Source: Vallitalea longa (GTDB lineage Bacteria; Bacillota; Clostridia; Lachnospirales; Vallitaleaceae). From it: 64,000 bases of DNA. The stretch is taken from positions 1 through 64,000 of the forward strand of contig NZ_BRLB01000015.1 in the NCBI RefSeq assembly GCF_027923465.1, written 5' to 3'. The position numbers and the translations under genes are program-made. The notes beneath the pieces are model-generated. The model was not told the origin of the DNA. It saw only the letters and a list, made by a program, of their open reading frames with translations, and made no database searches. This document shows, piece after piece, positions 36,628-45,401 of this stretch (position 1 is its first letter; each line of letters starts with the position of its first letter).

Positions 36628-38181
36628 CTAATCCAACTCTTCCCTTGCTAGTGTTGTTATTTCATCTCCACCAACTTCATACCATTTCTCAACAAATTCA
36701 TCAAATTTATCTATATCATATTCACCGTTAATAATTTTATAGGAATATTCTCTATAGAGATTATTCATGTTCGCCCAATTTGTTTCTAATTCATTTGGAA
36801 TATAAAAAATAATATCTTCCACATAATAACTGGAGGTTATATCCAAGGATTCCTGCCCTAATTCACTTAATAATGGAACTGGAGATTCCCATGAAGGAAC
36901 ATCAAAAAATCTCGCATACCAATCTTCGGCTTTTTCAGTTCTAGATATATCACCATTGATATCTACTTCATAATCTCTACCTTCAAATCCTAGCCTATCC
37001 AAAAATTGTCCTTCATCAGAAGCCATAAATTCTAGCACCTGAAATGCTATATCTTTATTTGGAGAATCAGCGGAAATCGCAAAGCCCATCTCTTCCCTTG
37101 AAACATCTATCGGCGCGAAGCCCATACCTTCTTCTCCTTTTGGAGGATTAAGTGGAATAAGGTCTGTTTCGACTCCAGCATTCCTAAGTTTGGTATTATA
37201 TATCTCAATAACTTTTCCAGCTGAGCCTATAACCATACCAACTTTACCTGTATATAATTTATCTTCCATGGTATCCCATTTAGTTGAAACATATTCAGGG
37301 TCAAGTATATTTTCTTTCAACAACTTATGATAAAAGGCCAATTTCTCTTTCTCATAGGAACTCACTTTTGAATAGATATATTCTCCATTTTCATCTTTTA
37401 TCCAAGTAGTAGACATAGAGAAAGCAGCATTGAATATGTCATCAAGTCTTGATGTATCTCCAGTAACTGTTATACCATAAGTATCTTGTTTACCATTGTG
37501 GTCAAAATCACTTTCAGCAAAAGCTTTCAATACATTGTAATAATCTTCAACCGTTTCTGGTATAGGTAAATTCAATTCATCTAGCCAATCTTTACGTACT
37601 ACTGCCAACTTAGGCGTGTTATACCTTATTCTTAATAAATAAGGATATGAAGAGATACGACATTTGTTATAAGGTTCCAAAGCGTCTTGAAATACATTTG
37701 AATCTCTGATATATTCAGTTAGATCAAGTAACAATCCTTGTTCAGCCAATTGTATATCAGCTCCATCTCTGAGCCATATGATATCAGGTATAGTACCCCC
37801 ATCAATCATTAAATTCAATTGTTCCAGATAATCACCTTTAGGAAGGTCAACTAATTCTAATTTTGCTTTTATTCCATTTTCTATTAGAGCCTCATTAATT
37901 TTATCTATATAAGCCAAATCATCTGGGTTGGATGGAATAAAATCTTTTTCAACTAAAGTTACTGTAACTATTTCATCTTCTATATCATTTTCATCTGGTT
38001 CTATTTCATTATTAGCATCTTGATTGTCATTTTTTTCACCATCATCAATTTCAATGCTAGATTCTTGAATTTCATTTTCCTCACCTTTTGCAGTTGGTTC
38101 ACTATTACTACTACAGCCAGATAATATAATCATTAATATGAAGCATATGAAAAGATTCATTATCTTTTTTCTATTGGTCAT
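36628..38181 (-). CDS. Orphan solute-binding lipoprotein (LipO/LplA-like family 1)
   Basis: 517 residues. Lipoprotein signal peptide (MIILSGCSSNS), an acidic Glu/Asp/Asn-rich linker to about residue 70, then a long family 1 solute-binding domain (DGGTIPDIIWLRDGADI; DFDHNGKQDTYGITVTGDTS, an EF-hand-like calcium loop; VGMVIGSAGKV). This size and the DHNGKQDTYG motif are typical of oligosaccharide-binding lipoproteins of Paenibacillus/clostridial type. There are no permease genes nearby, so partners must be encoded elsewhere or the protein serves in sensing. GAGGAGG supports the start. Confidence 0.87.
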   Translation of the reverse strand: MTNRKKIMNLFICFILMIILSGCSSNSEPTAKGEENEIQESSIEIDDGEKNDNQDANNEIEPDENDIEDEIVTVTLVEKDFIPSNPDDLAYIDKINEALIENGIKAKLELVDLPKGDYLEQLNLMIDGGTIPDIIWLRDGADIQLAEQGLLLDLTEYIRDSNVFQDALEPYNKCRISSYPYLLRIRYNTPKLAVVRKDWLDELNLPIPETVEDYYNVLKAFAESDFDHNGKQDTYGITVTGDTSRLDDIFNAAFSMSTTWIKDENGEYIYSKVSSYEKEKLAFYHKLLKENILDPEYVSTKWDTMEDKLYTGKVGMVIGSAGKVIEIYNTKLRNAGVETDLIPLNPPKGEEGMGFAPIDVSREEMGFAISADSPNKDIAFQVLEFMASDEGQFLDRLGFEGRDYEVDINGDISRTEKAEDWYARFFDVPSWESPVPLLSELGQESLDITSSYYVEDIIFYIPNELETNWANMNNLYREYSYKIINGEYDIDKFDEFVEKWYEVGGDEITTLAREELD

Positions 38182-38417
38182 AAATATCCTCCTCGACTAT
38201 TGTTTGTTTACCAATCAATATTCATAATAGAAAATCATTTACTATTAATGCATACTTGGTAATAATATTAAGGATAATTATTCCCTATTTTATGTTTTTT
38301 ATACTTATTTTTCCATATATTATAATGCCCTACAGTATGCTAGCTCTTATGCTACTAGATACTGGATTAATATTAATTTCATATGCTTAAAAAGCAGAGG
38401 GGTTCCCATAAGACAAA

Positions 38418-38445
38418 AAAGTCTATATTATGAAATACAGACTTT
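38418..38445 (-). terminator. Terminator of the S41 protease/PadR unit
   Basis: Stem AAAGTCT...AGACTTT with inner TAT/ATA pairs, then T6 on the minus strand, 22 bases past the stop. Confidence 0.85.
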
Positions 38446-38467
38446 ATCTATTATTACTATACTGAAA

Positions 38468-39763
38468 TTATTTGGATAATATCTCTTCCATGACTGTATC
38501 AATACCATCAATAAAATCTCTAAATGTATTTTCTACAGTGATATCTGGATAAATGGAGTCGTCATCATTTTTGCTAGCGTTAAAATATTTTGTGGAGTAT
38601 TTTATGGTTATTCCATTATTGGGTAATGTAAACGTTTTGACTTCACCATAATGATTAGGTCTACCACCTGTGGGAGTACCTATTATTGTTGCATTAGTTT
38701 CCGATTGCATTTCTTCAGTATTGAGTATTGCAGAAGAAAAAGTACTAGCTCCGATTACTACAAATAAATTATCCTTTTTATTAAGTTCATTATTTTTAGC
38801 TAAATAATTAATTAGTGGTTTAATAATTCTAGAATCTCCTCCACCATTATTCCTCATATCAAAAACAAACTTCTCTACATCATTCTCTTCAATAAATTCA
38901 GATAACTCTTGAACCAACGTCTTAATAGGTTTTTGATTATTATTCATACAACTATTATATTGAAAATATATTAATTTTTCATCCCCTAGATATTCATACC
39001 AATACGGTTCCTTAGTATTCTTAACATAACTGAGATTTGCAACTTTTGAATACTTATTGACTACTGCTAGCCATTTTTCAGCATTAGCATTATAAATGCT
39101 ATTCATCTCTATTGAAATTTCTTTATCATCTATGTCTTGGAATACAAACTTTCCTTTATTTATATCACCTATATAACCATATTCTTTTAAATAGTCAGCG
39201 ATAATTATGTGATTTAGAGTATTATTCAATAATTGGATCTTATTATCACTTGACACCATTTCCCCCATCTTATTGATAATATCATCAATCGGTTCATTAC
39301 CTATTTTAATTAATTTAGTTCCCAATATATCTTTATATTCTTCAATGGTATTAATTACATAAATACCATCATCAAAAACTATAAACTTAAGTGGAAAAAA
39401 TCTAAAATTTATATTTTCACATACAGCAGTATGTCCATCACCAATTTTAGCAACCAAACTCTTTATTCTCATTATTGTCCCAGTATCAGTTAACTTAGGT
39501 AGATCATTAATTAATGATTCTACTTCCTTGCTGAATTCTTCTTTTGATATAGTATGATACATATTCTTATGTTTTGATTCTAGATTTTCTTGAAGATATC
39601 TAATATCTTCTATCCACAAATCAACATCATCGCTTATTTCATCTTGTGATATTGTATCCAAGCTAGATTCTATATCCTGATTGATAGTGTTTTCGCATCC
39701 AATTAACAAAAAAATCACTACAACAACCAATAGAATAATGTACTTTATCTCCCCTATTTTCAT
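38468..39763 (-). CDS. S41 family peptidase-like lipoprotein
   Basis: 431 residues. Lipobox LLIGCENT, a helical N-terminal part, then an S41 (C-terminal-processing-peptidase-like) domain: KFVFDMRNNGGGDSRIIKPLI near 295, the nucleophile Ser in VVIGASTFSSAILNTEEM near 340, and GTPTGGRPNHYGEVKTFTLP. A PDZ domain is not obvious. It would act outside the membrane. AGGAGGATTG precedes the start. It is encoded 18 bases after the HAAS-domain gene, so it is co-transcribed with the PadR regulator. Confidence 0.85.
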   Translation of the reverse strand: MKIGEIKYIILLVVVVIFLLIGCENTINQDIESSLDTISQDEISDDVDLWIEDIRYLQENLESKHKNMYHTISKEEFSKEVESLINDLPKLTDTGTIMRIKSLVAKIGDGHTAVCENINFRFFPLKFIVFDDGIYVINTIEEYKDILGTKLIKIGNEPIDDIINKMGEMVSSDNKIQLLNNTLNHIIIADYLKEYGYIGDINKGKFVFQDIDDKEISIEMNSIYNANAEKWLAVVNKYSKVANLSYVKNTKEPYWYEYLGDEKLIYFQYNSCMNNNQKPIKTLVQELSEFIEENDVEKFVFDMRNNGGGDSRIIKPLINYLAKNNELNKKDNLFVVIGASTFSSAILNTEEMQSETNATIIGTPTGGRPNHYGEVKTFTLPNNGITIKYSTKYFNASKNDDDSIYPDITVENTFRDFIDGIDTVMEEILSK

Positions 39764-39781
39764 TGAAACAATCCTCCTATA

Positions 39782-40609
39782 TTAATTAAAATGCATATAA
39801 TCATTATTTATTAGATATATGCACTTTTCAATTAAACCTCTAACAAAATCACTTAATTCTGGTACTTTGTTAAATATGTAGTCTTTGCTCAATTGAGTAC
39901 CTTCTACTACTTTTCTAGCATATTCTCCATGTCCACTTTCATAGTAATACCCTACTTTGGCATTTATTTTATCTCCTATAGCTACTTTGGCTCTTGCATA
40001 CCCTCCACAAGCAAATTCTTTAGCCATTGCCGCTCCTCCTATAGATACATAGCCAGAGTAAGCTGCTCCTCCCAAAGCGAATAGTCCTGCTACTGCTACT
40101 CCCCCTATAGCGAATACTCCTGCTAGTGCTAATGCTCCTAGACTTAACAAAACCGCAAAACTTATTGCCCCAAATGAAATGACACCTATTGAAACGCAAC
40201 CAAAACTAATGACACCTATTGATATATTCCCAATTGCTATAATTCCTTTTGCGACACCAAACGGCTTATGATTAACATGAATTAGAGGTATCCCCATAAT
40301 AGTTCTTTGTGATTTATATTCATAATATCTTCTATTATTATTGTTTATCTGTATTAAAGGCATTCCCATAAACTTCTTTTCAGATACGTATTGGTATTTG
40401 GTAAAAAGACTTACACCCATGTTCTCTGCAAATTCTTCAGCGACTTGTTCTGCATCACCTAATAACTTATATGGGTCGGTTTCTCCTAATTCCATTGCCT
40501 TATCTTCCAACATCATATGCAAATCGTTTCTAATACGTTTTTTATATTTAGTACTACAATCTATTCTTCTTAAAACTTTATTGACGTATTTTTTATTCTC
40601 TTTATTCAT
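39782..40609 (-). CDS. HAAS-domain protein with glycine-rich hydrophobic repeats
   Basis: 275 residues. The N-terminal about 75 residues form the helical HAAS (DUF1700-like) domain found next to PadR regulators (YVNKVLRRIDCSTKYKKRIRNDL). Residues about 120-205 are a striking run of short repeats with Gly every five to six positions (AIGNISIGVISFG, VSIGVISFGAISF, AIGGVAVAGLFALGGAA) that could form a beta-solenoid or stacked membrane strands. A soluble tail follows. Start at 40609 because GAGGGTG precedes it; it overlaps the PadR gene by 8 bases. HAAS proteins are thought to transmit signals to PadR; exact role unknown. Confidence 0.78.
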   Translation of the reverse strand: MNKENKKYVNKVLRRIDCSTKYKKRIRNDLHMMLEDKAMELGETDPYKLLGDAEQVAEEFAENMGVSLFTKYQYVSEKKFMGMPLIQINNNNRRYYEYKSQRTIMGIPLIHVNHKPFGVAKGIIAIGNISIGVISFGCVSIGVISFGAISFAVLLSLGALALAGVFAIGGVAVAGLFALGGAAYSGYVSIGGAAMAKEFACGGYARAKVAIGDKINAKVGYYYESGHGEYARKVVEGTQLSKDYIFNKVPELSDFVRGLIEKCIYLINNDYMHFN

Positions 40610-40961
40610 TATAATCACCCTCTATGTCAAGAATCTTATTAGTTATAAAAACAAAATTTTGCCATTCTTTTAGATAGTCATGAATTTGGCTAATTCCTTT
40701 ATCCGTTATTTTATAGTATTTTCTAGTAATTTTTCTTTTTCCATCTTCAATTACCATATAGCTCTCTATATAATTACTATCTTCAAGCCTATATAATACT
40801 GGATATAGGGAACCTTCTTTCAGGTTATAGAATCCATTACTGGCTTTATCTAATTGCTGTATGATTTCATAACCGTACATTTCCTTTTTACTGATTAATC
40901 TTAAAATTATAATCTCCAATGTCCCTTTTTTTAGTTGTTTTTTAATTCGTTCCAAGTTCAT
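40602..40961 (-). CDS. PadR family transcriptional regulator
   Basis: 119 residues. Winged helix of PadR type: KKGTLEIIILRLISKKEMYGYEIIQQL near residue 10 and LKEGSLYPVLYRLEDSNYIES (wing). Coupled by overlap to the HAAS-domain gene downstream, a common pair. AGAGGG precedes the start. A palindromic site lies in its own leader, consistent with autoregulation. Confidence 0.94.
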   Translation of the reverse strand: MNLERIKKQLKKGTLEIIILRLISKKEMYGYEIIQQLDKASNGFYNLKEGSLYPVLYRLEDSNYIESYMVIEDGKRKITRKYYKITDKGISQIHDYLKEWQNFVFITNKILDIEGDYNE

Positions 40962-40982
40962 TCATCCCTCTAAAACTAAGTA

Positions 40983-41029
40983 TTTAGTATTACTAAGTAT
41001 ATGTTATTATAAATTAATTAGTATGTCAA
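40983..41029 (-). promoter_or_regulatory. PadR promoter with operator-like palindrome
   Basis: Minus strand TTGACA (41024-41029), 17-base spacer, TAACAT (41001-41006), followed by the imperfect palindrome CTTAGTAATACTAAA at 40983-41000, which resembles PadR-type ATAC/GTAT sites. Confidence 0.45.
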
Positions 41030-41107
41030 TACTTTTCTCATCAATTACCTCATATGTAATGTACCAAAAATAACAATTCTAGCTATAATTTTTTGTATAC
41101 AAAAAAT

Positions 41108-41133
41108 AGCATGCCAACTTTTATTGACATGCT
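41108..41133 (-). terminator. Terminator of the lipoprotein gene
   Basis: AGCATG.CAA/TTG.CATGCT stem with a 6-base loop, then A-T6 on the minus strand, 35 bases past the stop. Confidence 0.88.
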
Positions 41134-41167
41134 TATAATCCGAAATAATTATTGTATAGGATATTAC

Positions 41168-41908
41168 CTAATTAGGAACACCATTTATATTATTTGTATG
41201 CTCTTTCAAATAGTCCAATCCTGAAACATATAGATTTTCAGTTATCGTGAATTCTTCTTTTCCGACTTTATCTACAGCTATTACTCCTTTACCTTTTTCA
41301 TATGTTATTTTTGTTTTGGTAAAATAATAATCTTCGTTATCTATATCTTCTATTATTTTTGTTTCCGTAATAATATTGTTATCTGTTACTTCAATTATTT
41401 CTGTTTTGGCTTTTGAACCATAGTACCATTCATGTTCCCACGAATTACCTATTTCCAATGGGGTCTTGAGCAAATAATATTTCTTGCCATCAAGATATTC
41501 TGGAGAACCTGTATGATTTAATATGATTCCATCAGCTGTAATCTGATAATCTTTTGTGAAAGTGAAATCTTTCCCGCTCTCTCCATCACTCAAGTCGTCT
41601 TCTTCACCTTCTACAATAATATGTTTCACATTATCCTCAATGTAACACTTAGTTATTTTTTCTGTTCTTCCATAATCCAATGTTCCACTGTATATCCATC
41701 CAAATCCTATTTCTTCAGGAAAGATTTTATCTATACTTATCTTTTCCTCTTCTTCAATATTAATGTTATCTTCTTTCACATTTTCACTAGATTTAACGTT
41801 ATCTGATTCATTCAAATTATATTTTGATATATCTATTTTATTAGATGTACCACATCCTACGACCAATGCTACGAATATTGCTATAATTATAATTAATTTT
41901 CTTTTCAT
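41168..41908 (-). CDS. Hypothetical lipoprotein
   Basis: 246 residues. Signal peptide with lipobox VALVVGCGTS, a disordered Asn/Glu/Lys linker to about residue 58, then a beta-rich domain (GFGWIYSGTLDYGRTEKITKC, LLKTPLEIGNSWEHEW, ITYEKGKGVIAVDKVG). The pattern resembles extracellular beta-sandwich lipoproteins that occur singly in Clostridia, without an assigned function. AAGGAG supports the start. It is transcribed alone. Confidence 0.8.
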   Translation of the reverse strand: MKRKLIIIIAIFVALVVGCGTSNKIDISKYNLNESDNVKSSENVKEDNINIEEEEKISIDKIFPEEIGFGWIYSGTLDYGRTEKITKCYIEDNVKHIIVEGEEDDLSDGESGKDFTFTKDYQITADGIILNHTGSPEYLDGKKYYLLKTPLEIGNSWEHEWYYGSKAKTEIIEVTDNNIITETKIIEDIDNEDYYFTKTKITYEKGKGVIAVDKVGKEEFTITENLYVSGLDYLKEHTNNINGVPN

Positions 41909-42078
41909 TACTAATGTTTCTCCTTACCTATAATTGTGTCAAATATAATTTACTGTTAATGAGTATATCATGAAAATGTTTAGAAATTATTACCATATCA
42001 TTAATAATAATTAAATTTAGCTTAAATATCATTAAAATTCTCTGTTCATTTATTAATATGATAAGAATCAATAACTAT

Positions 42079-42112
42079 AATAAGCACCTACTAAATAAGT
42101 AAGGTGCTTATT
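42079..42112 (-). terminator. Terminator of the cyclophilin gene
   Basis: AATAAGCACCT/AGGTGCTTATT, 11-bp stem over a 12-base loop, 9 bases beyond the stop codon. The T tract is short. Confidence 0.75.
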
Positions 42113-42120
42113 ATAATTAA

Positions 42121-42645
42121 CTATATTGTTTCAGGTTCGCTATAATCCATTCCAAATGTATCCACAGTAACTTTTTTCATTATTTGTGGTTCATATGGTT
42201 TATCAGAATAATCTCTTTCCACTTTTACAATTCTATCAGCTTCTTCAATACCACTAATAACTTTACCAAAAGCTGCATACTGTCCGTCAAGATGTGGAGC
42301 ATCAGCTACCATTAAGAAAAATTGTGATCCTGCTGAATTAGGGTTAGCTGCACGAGCCATAGATATTACCCCTTTTGAATGCTTTAAATCATTAGTAAAT
42401 TTATTAATATTAAATTCACCTTTTATTGAATATCCAGGTCCACCCATACCAGTTCCATCTGGACATCCTCCTTGAATCATGAATCCAGGAATCACTCTAT
42501 GGAAAGTAAGTCCATCATAAAATCCTTTTTTAACTAAAGAAATAAAGTTATTTACAGTATTTGGAGCTATTTCAGGATATAATTCTATTTCAATCTTATT
42601 ACCGTTTTCAATCTCCATTGTAACTATAGGGTTTTTATTCTCCAT
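42121..42645 (-). CDS. Peptidyl-prolyl cis-trans isomerase (cyclophilin type)
   Basis: 174 residues, a complete single-domain bacterial cyclophilin. The active-site stretch FHRVIPGFMIQGGCPDGTGMG is intact, as are SMARAANPNSAGSQFFLMV and YAAFGKVISG. No signal peptide, so it assists protein folding in the cytoplasm. Start supported by GGTG upstream. It forms its own transcription unit ending in the hairpin at 42079-42112. Confidence 0.96.
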   Translation of the reverse strand: MENKNPIVTMEIENGNKIEIELYPEIAPNTVNNFISLVKKGFYDGLTFHRVIPGFMIQGGCPDGTGMGGPGYSIKGEFNINKFTNDLKHSKGVISMARAANPNSAGSQFFLMVADAPHLDGQYAAFGKVISGIEEADRIVKVERDYSDKPYEPQIMKKVTVDTFGMDYSEPETI

Positions 42646-42728
42646 TATTTATTCACCTTTCATTATATATTTATTTTTCCATTTATATTTTAATCTATAA
42701 TAGAGAATACTTCAATAAATTTCTATTA

Positions 42729-43682
42729 TTACCTATTGCATATTATAGTTCCTTTGTTACCTATAACCGCTTCTTTTAATTCATTTGGACAGGTTATTAT
42801 TGCTTTTGTTCCTCCATTTTCCAAGAAGTTTACACAAGCGTTAATTTTAGGTAGCATACTACCTGGTGCAAAATGTCCTTCATCTCTTAATTCTTTTATT
42901 CTATCCAAACTAATGTCATGAAGTTTTTCCTGATTTTCTTTTCCAAAATTAATACAAACATTAGGTACAGCTGTTGAAATTATAAATAAATCAGCATTCA
43001 ATTCACTTGCTAATAGACAAGAAGCATTATCTTTATCTATAACAGCATTTATACCATTAAGGTTATCCTCTTCATCTCTTATAACAGGTATTCCGCCACC
43101 TCCTACAGCAATAACTGTAATTCCTTTATTGATTAGCAATTCAATTGAATCTTGTTCAATAATTTTTATTGGCATAGGTGATGGTACAACTCTTCTGTAA
43201 CCTCTTCCCGAATCATTAATCATAATCCAATCTGGATGTTCTTTTTTGATTTTATCCATATCGTCATCATTATAAAAAGATCCTATTGGTTTGGATGGGT
43301 TGGAAAATGCACTATCATTCTTATCCACTTCCACTTGACTAACTACAGTTGTAGCCTTTTTCTTAATTCCTCTTTTGTTGAATTCATTTTGTAATGCTTG
43401 CTGTATCTGATAACCTATTGCTCCTTGTGTATCTGCATCGCAATTGACCAATGGAACTAGATGCATGTCATCAGCTTCATGCGCTATTTCAGAACGTCTA
43501 AGCATAAATCCCACTTGTGGTCCATTACCATGTGTAACTATTACCTCATAACCTTCTTCAATTACATCAACAATGTGTTTTACAGTTTCACAAACTGCTA
43601 AATATTGATCATCTACTGTTTGATGTTTCTTATCTTTGATTAAAGAATTACCCCCAATAGCTATCACAGCTAACTTACCCAT
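42729..43682 (-). CDS. arcC: Carbamate kinase
   Basis: 317 residues, family length. Motifs AVIAIGGNSLIKD (N-terminal phosphate binding), VTHGNGPQVGF, VAVGGGGIPVI and GSMLPKINACVNFLENGG are all intact. It makes ATP from carbamoyl phosphate and ADP, giving ammonia and CO2. No arginine deiminase or ornithine carbamoyltransferase is adjacent. In Clostridia this enzyme also serves purine or allantoin fermentation, often next to selenium-related genes, which fits its coupling (21 bases) to the YedF-like gene. Start at 43682 because GGAGGAAGG precedes it. Confidence 0.94.
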   Translation of the reverse strand: MGKLAVIAIGGNSLIKDKKHQTVDDQYLAVCETVKHIVDVIEEGYEVIVTHGNGPQVGFMLRRSEIAHEADDMHLVPLVNCDADTQGAIGYQIQQALQNEFNKRGIKKKATTVVSQVEVDKNDSAFSNPSKPIGSFYNDDDMDKIKKEHPDWIMINDSGRGYRRVVPSPMPIKIIEQDSIELLINKGITVIAVGGGGIPVIRDEEDNLNGINAVIDKDNASCLLASELNADLFIISTAVPNVCINFGKENQEKLHDISLDRIKELRDEGHFAPGSMLPKINACVNFLENGGTKAIITCPNELKEAVIGNKGTIICNR

Positions 43683-43703
43683 AATACCTTCCTCCAATCA
43701 AGG

Positions 43704-44039
43704 TTAAATTGTTATAACACTTTTCGCCTCCATCATCATTGATGAAATCTCTTCCATATTACTTATTCTTCCAACAAGCATCTTATCTTTTAGTTCATAA
43801 TAATTGATACAGGTTCCACATGCTAATAGTTCTACTCCGCATTCACTTAATCCAGTAAGTACATCAATAACTTTTGAACCTTTCGCTGCAAGTTTAACTC
43901 CAGAATTATATAATATTATAGCTTCTGGTTTTTCGTTTCTTGCCCAGATTTTCTTCAGAAAAGCACCCATTAATTTTTCTCCTAGCTCTCTATCTCCATG
44001 GCCAAACGTATCATTGTTTATTACTATAACTTTTTCCAT
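43704..44039 (-). CDS. YedF-like DsrE-domain protein (selenium/sulfur metabolism)
   Basis: 111 residues of one DsrE-like domain, matching the C-terminal half of the YedF family: VIVINNDTFGHGDRELGEKLMGAF, LYNSGVKLAAKGS and LLACGTCINYYELKDKMLVG, with the conserved Cys near residue 80. Standard YedF has an N-terminal TusA domain with a CPxP motif, which is absent here. The family co-occurs with selenium-dependent enzymes. GGAGG precedes ATG 44039; upstream codons are rejected. It is co-transcribed with carbamate kinase. Confidence 0.82.
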   Translation of the reverse strand: MEKVIVINNDTFGHGDRELGEKLMGAFLKKIWARNEKPEAIILYNSGVKLAAKGSKVIDVLTGLSECGVELLACGTCINYYELKDKMLVGRISNMEEISSMMMEAKSVITI

Positions 44040-44166
44040 ATTTATCCTCCTAATAATTTTAGTCATAATATTATACCACAATTATCAATTGATAAATAAT
44101 CGATTTGTAATATTTTTTGTTATATTCCATTCCCTTGGATTAAGATTAATATTAAGAAAAATTAAT

Positions 44167-44198
44167 GAGTCTTATTTCCAGTTAATGAAATAAGACTC
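44167..44198. terminator. Terminator between the Etf operon and the YedF-like gene
   Basis: Perfect 12-bp stem GAGTCTTATTTC/GAAATAAGACTC with an 8-base loop. T4 follows on the plus strand and a weaker T-rich stretch on the minus strand; its likely user is the minus-strand etf operon. Confidence 0.75.
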
Positions 44199-44358
44199 TT
44201 TTGGAATTACTAATAAGTATAATTGAATTATATCATATAGTTCATTTTTTATTCAATATTTATAACATTATTACCTCATAATATAAATGATATTTTATGT
44301 TTGTATTAATTTTAGTTATTCATTCATATATATCACTTAATTAAAACAATTCAATAAT

Positions 44359-45378
44359 TTATTGTTGTAACGCATTGTATTTAACATCTTGGAGCCTACT
44401 TATGAGTTTTGGAACTATAGCATGGACATCCCCGACAATACCTACATCAGCTACCTCAAATATTGGTGCTTCAGAATCTTTATTAATCGCAATAATGAAA
44501 TCCGACTCCTCCATACCTGCTAAATGCTGGATAGCACCTGAAATACCACACGCGAAGTAAAGTCCAGGTCTAACAGTTTTACCAGTTTGACCTACTTGAT
44601 GATTTTTATCTATCCACCCTGCATCAACAACAGCTCTTGACGCAGACACCTGTCCTTTTAATTCTTTTGCAAGTTCTTTTAGTATATCAAAGTTTTCTGG
44701 TTTTCCTATTCCTCTTCCACCAGATACAAGAACATTAGCTTCTTCAATATTTATTTTTTCTTTTTCTTCTTTTACCACTTCAAGAACTTTGTAACTCATA
44801 TCGGATTCACTAATTGGTATATCTATCTTTTCAACTTTACCTACTCGTCTAGTATCTTTTTCTAATTTCTGCATTACACCAGGTCTTACTGTTGACATCT
44901 GTGGTCTGTAATCAGGGCATACTATTGTTGCCAATATATTACCTCCGAATGCAGGTCTTGTCATAAGAAGATTATTGCTTTCTTCATCAATCTCTAATGA
45001 TGTACAATCTGCTGTAAGTCCAGTATGTATTCTAGCTGAGATTCTTGGAGCTAAATCTCTTCCAATAGCAGTTGCTCCAAATAATACAATCTCTGGTTTT
45101 TTATCATATATTATTGAAGTCATTGCTTTCGCATAAGGTTCAGTCATATATACTTCAAAAATTCTATTCTCTGCATAAAAAACTTTATCTGCTCCATAAT
45201 AGATTAATTCTTTTGTTGAATCTATCATGTTATATCCAATCAATACCGCTATCAGTTCCTCGTTAAGATTATCTGCTAATTCTCTACCTTTACCAAGAAG
45301 TTCTAAAGATACTTTGCTGATTTTGCATTCTCTTTGTTCTATAAAAACAAATACTCCTTTATATTCTTTACTATTCAA
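44359..45378 (-). CDS. etfA: Electron transfer flavoprotein subunit alpha
   Basis: 339 residues. The C-terminal FAD domain carries LVSGGRGIGKPENFDILKEL, SRAVVDAGWIDKNHQVGQTG and GLYFACGISGAIQHLAGMEE. Translation starts at TTG with AAGGAGG 7 bases before it. It forms a heterodimer with EtfB encoded 23 bases upstream. With the acyl-CoA dehydrogenase it would make the butyryl-CoA dehydrogenase/Etf complex, which in Clostridia can bifurcate electrons between crotonyl-CoA and ferredoxin. Confidence 0.96.
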   Translation of the reverse strand: MNSKEYKGVFVFIEQRECKISKVSLELLGKGRELADNLNEELIAVLIGYNMIDSTKELIYYGADKVFYAENRIFEVYMTEPYAKAMTSIIYDKKPEIVLFGATAIGRDLAPRISARIHTGLTADCTSLEIDEESNNLLMTRPAFGGNILATIVCPDYRPQMSTVRPGVMQKLEKDTRRVGKVEKIDIPISESDMSYKVLEVVKEEKEKINIEEANVLVSGGRGIGKPENFDILKELAKELKGQVSASRAVVDAGWIDKNHQVGQTGKTVRPGLYFACGISGAIQHLAGMEESDFIIAINKDSEAPIFEVADVGIVGDVHAIVPKLISRLQDVKYNALQQ

Positions 45379-45401
45379 AGTTATGCCTCCTTCCCATATG
45401 C

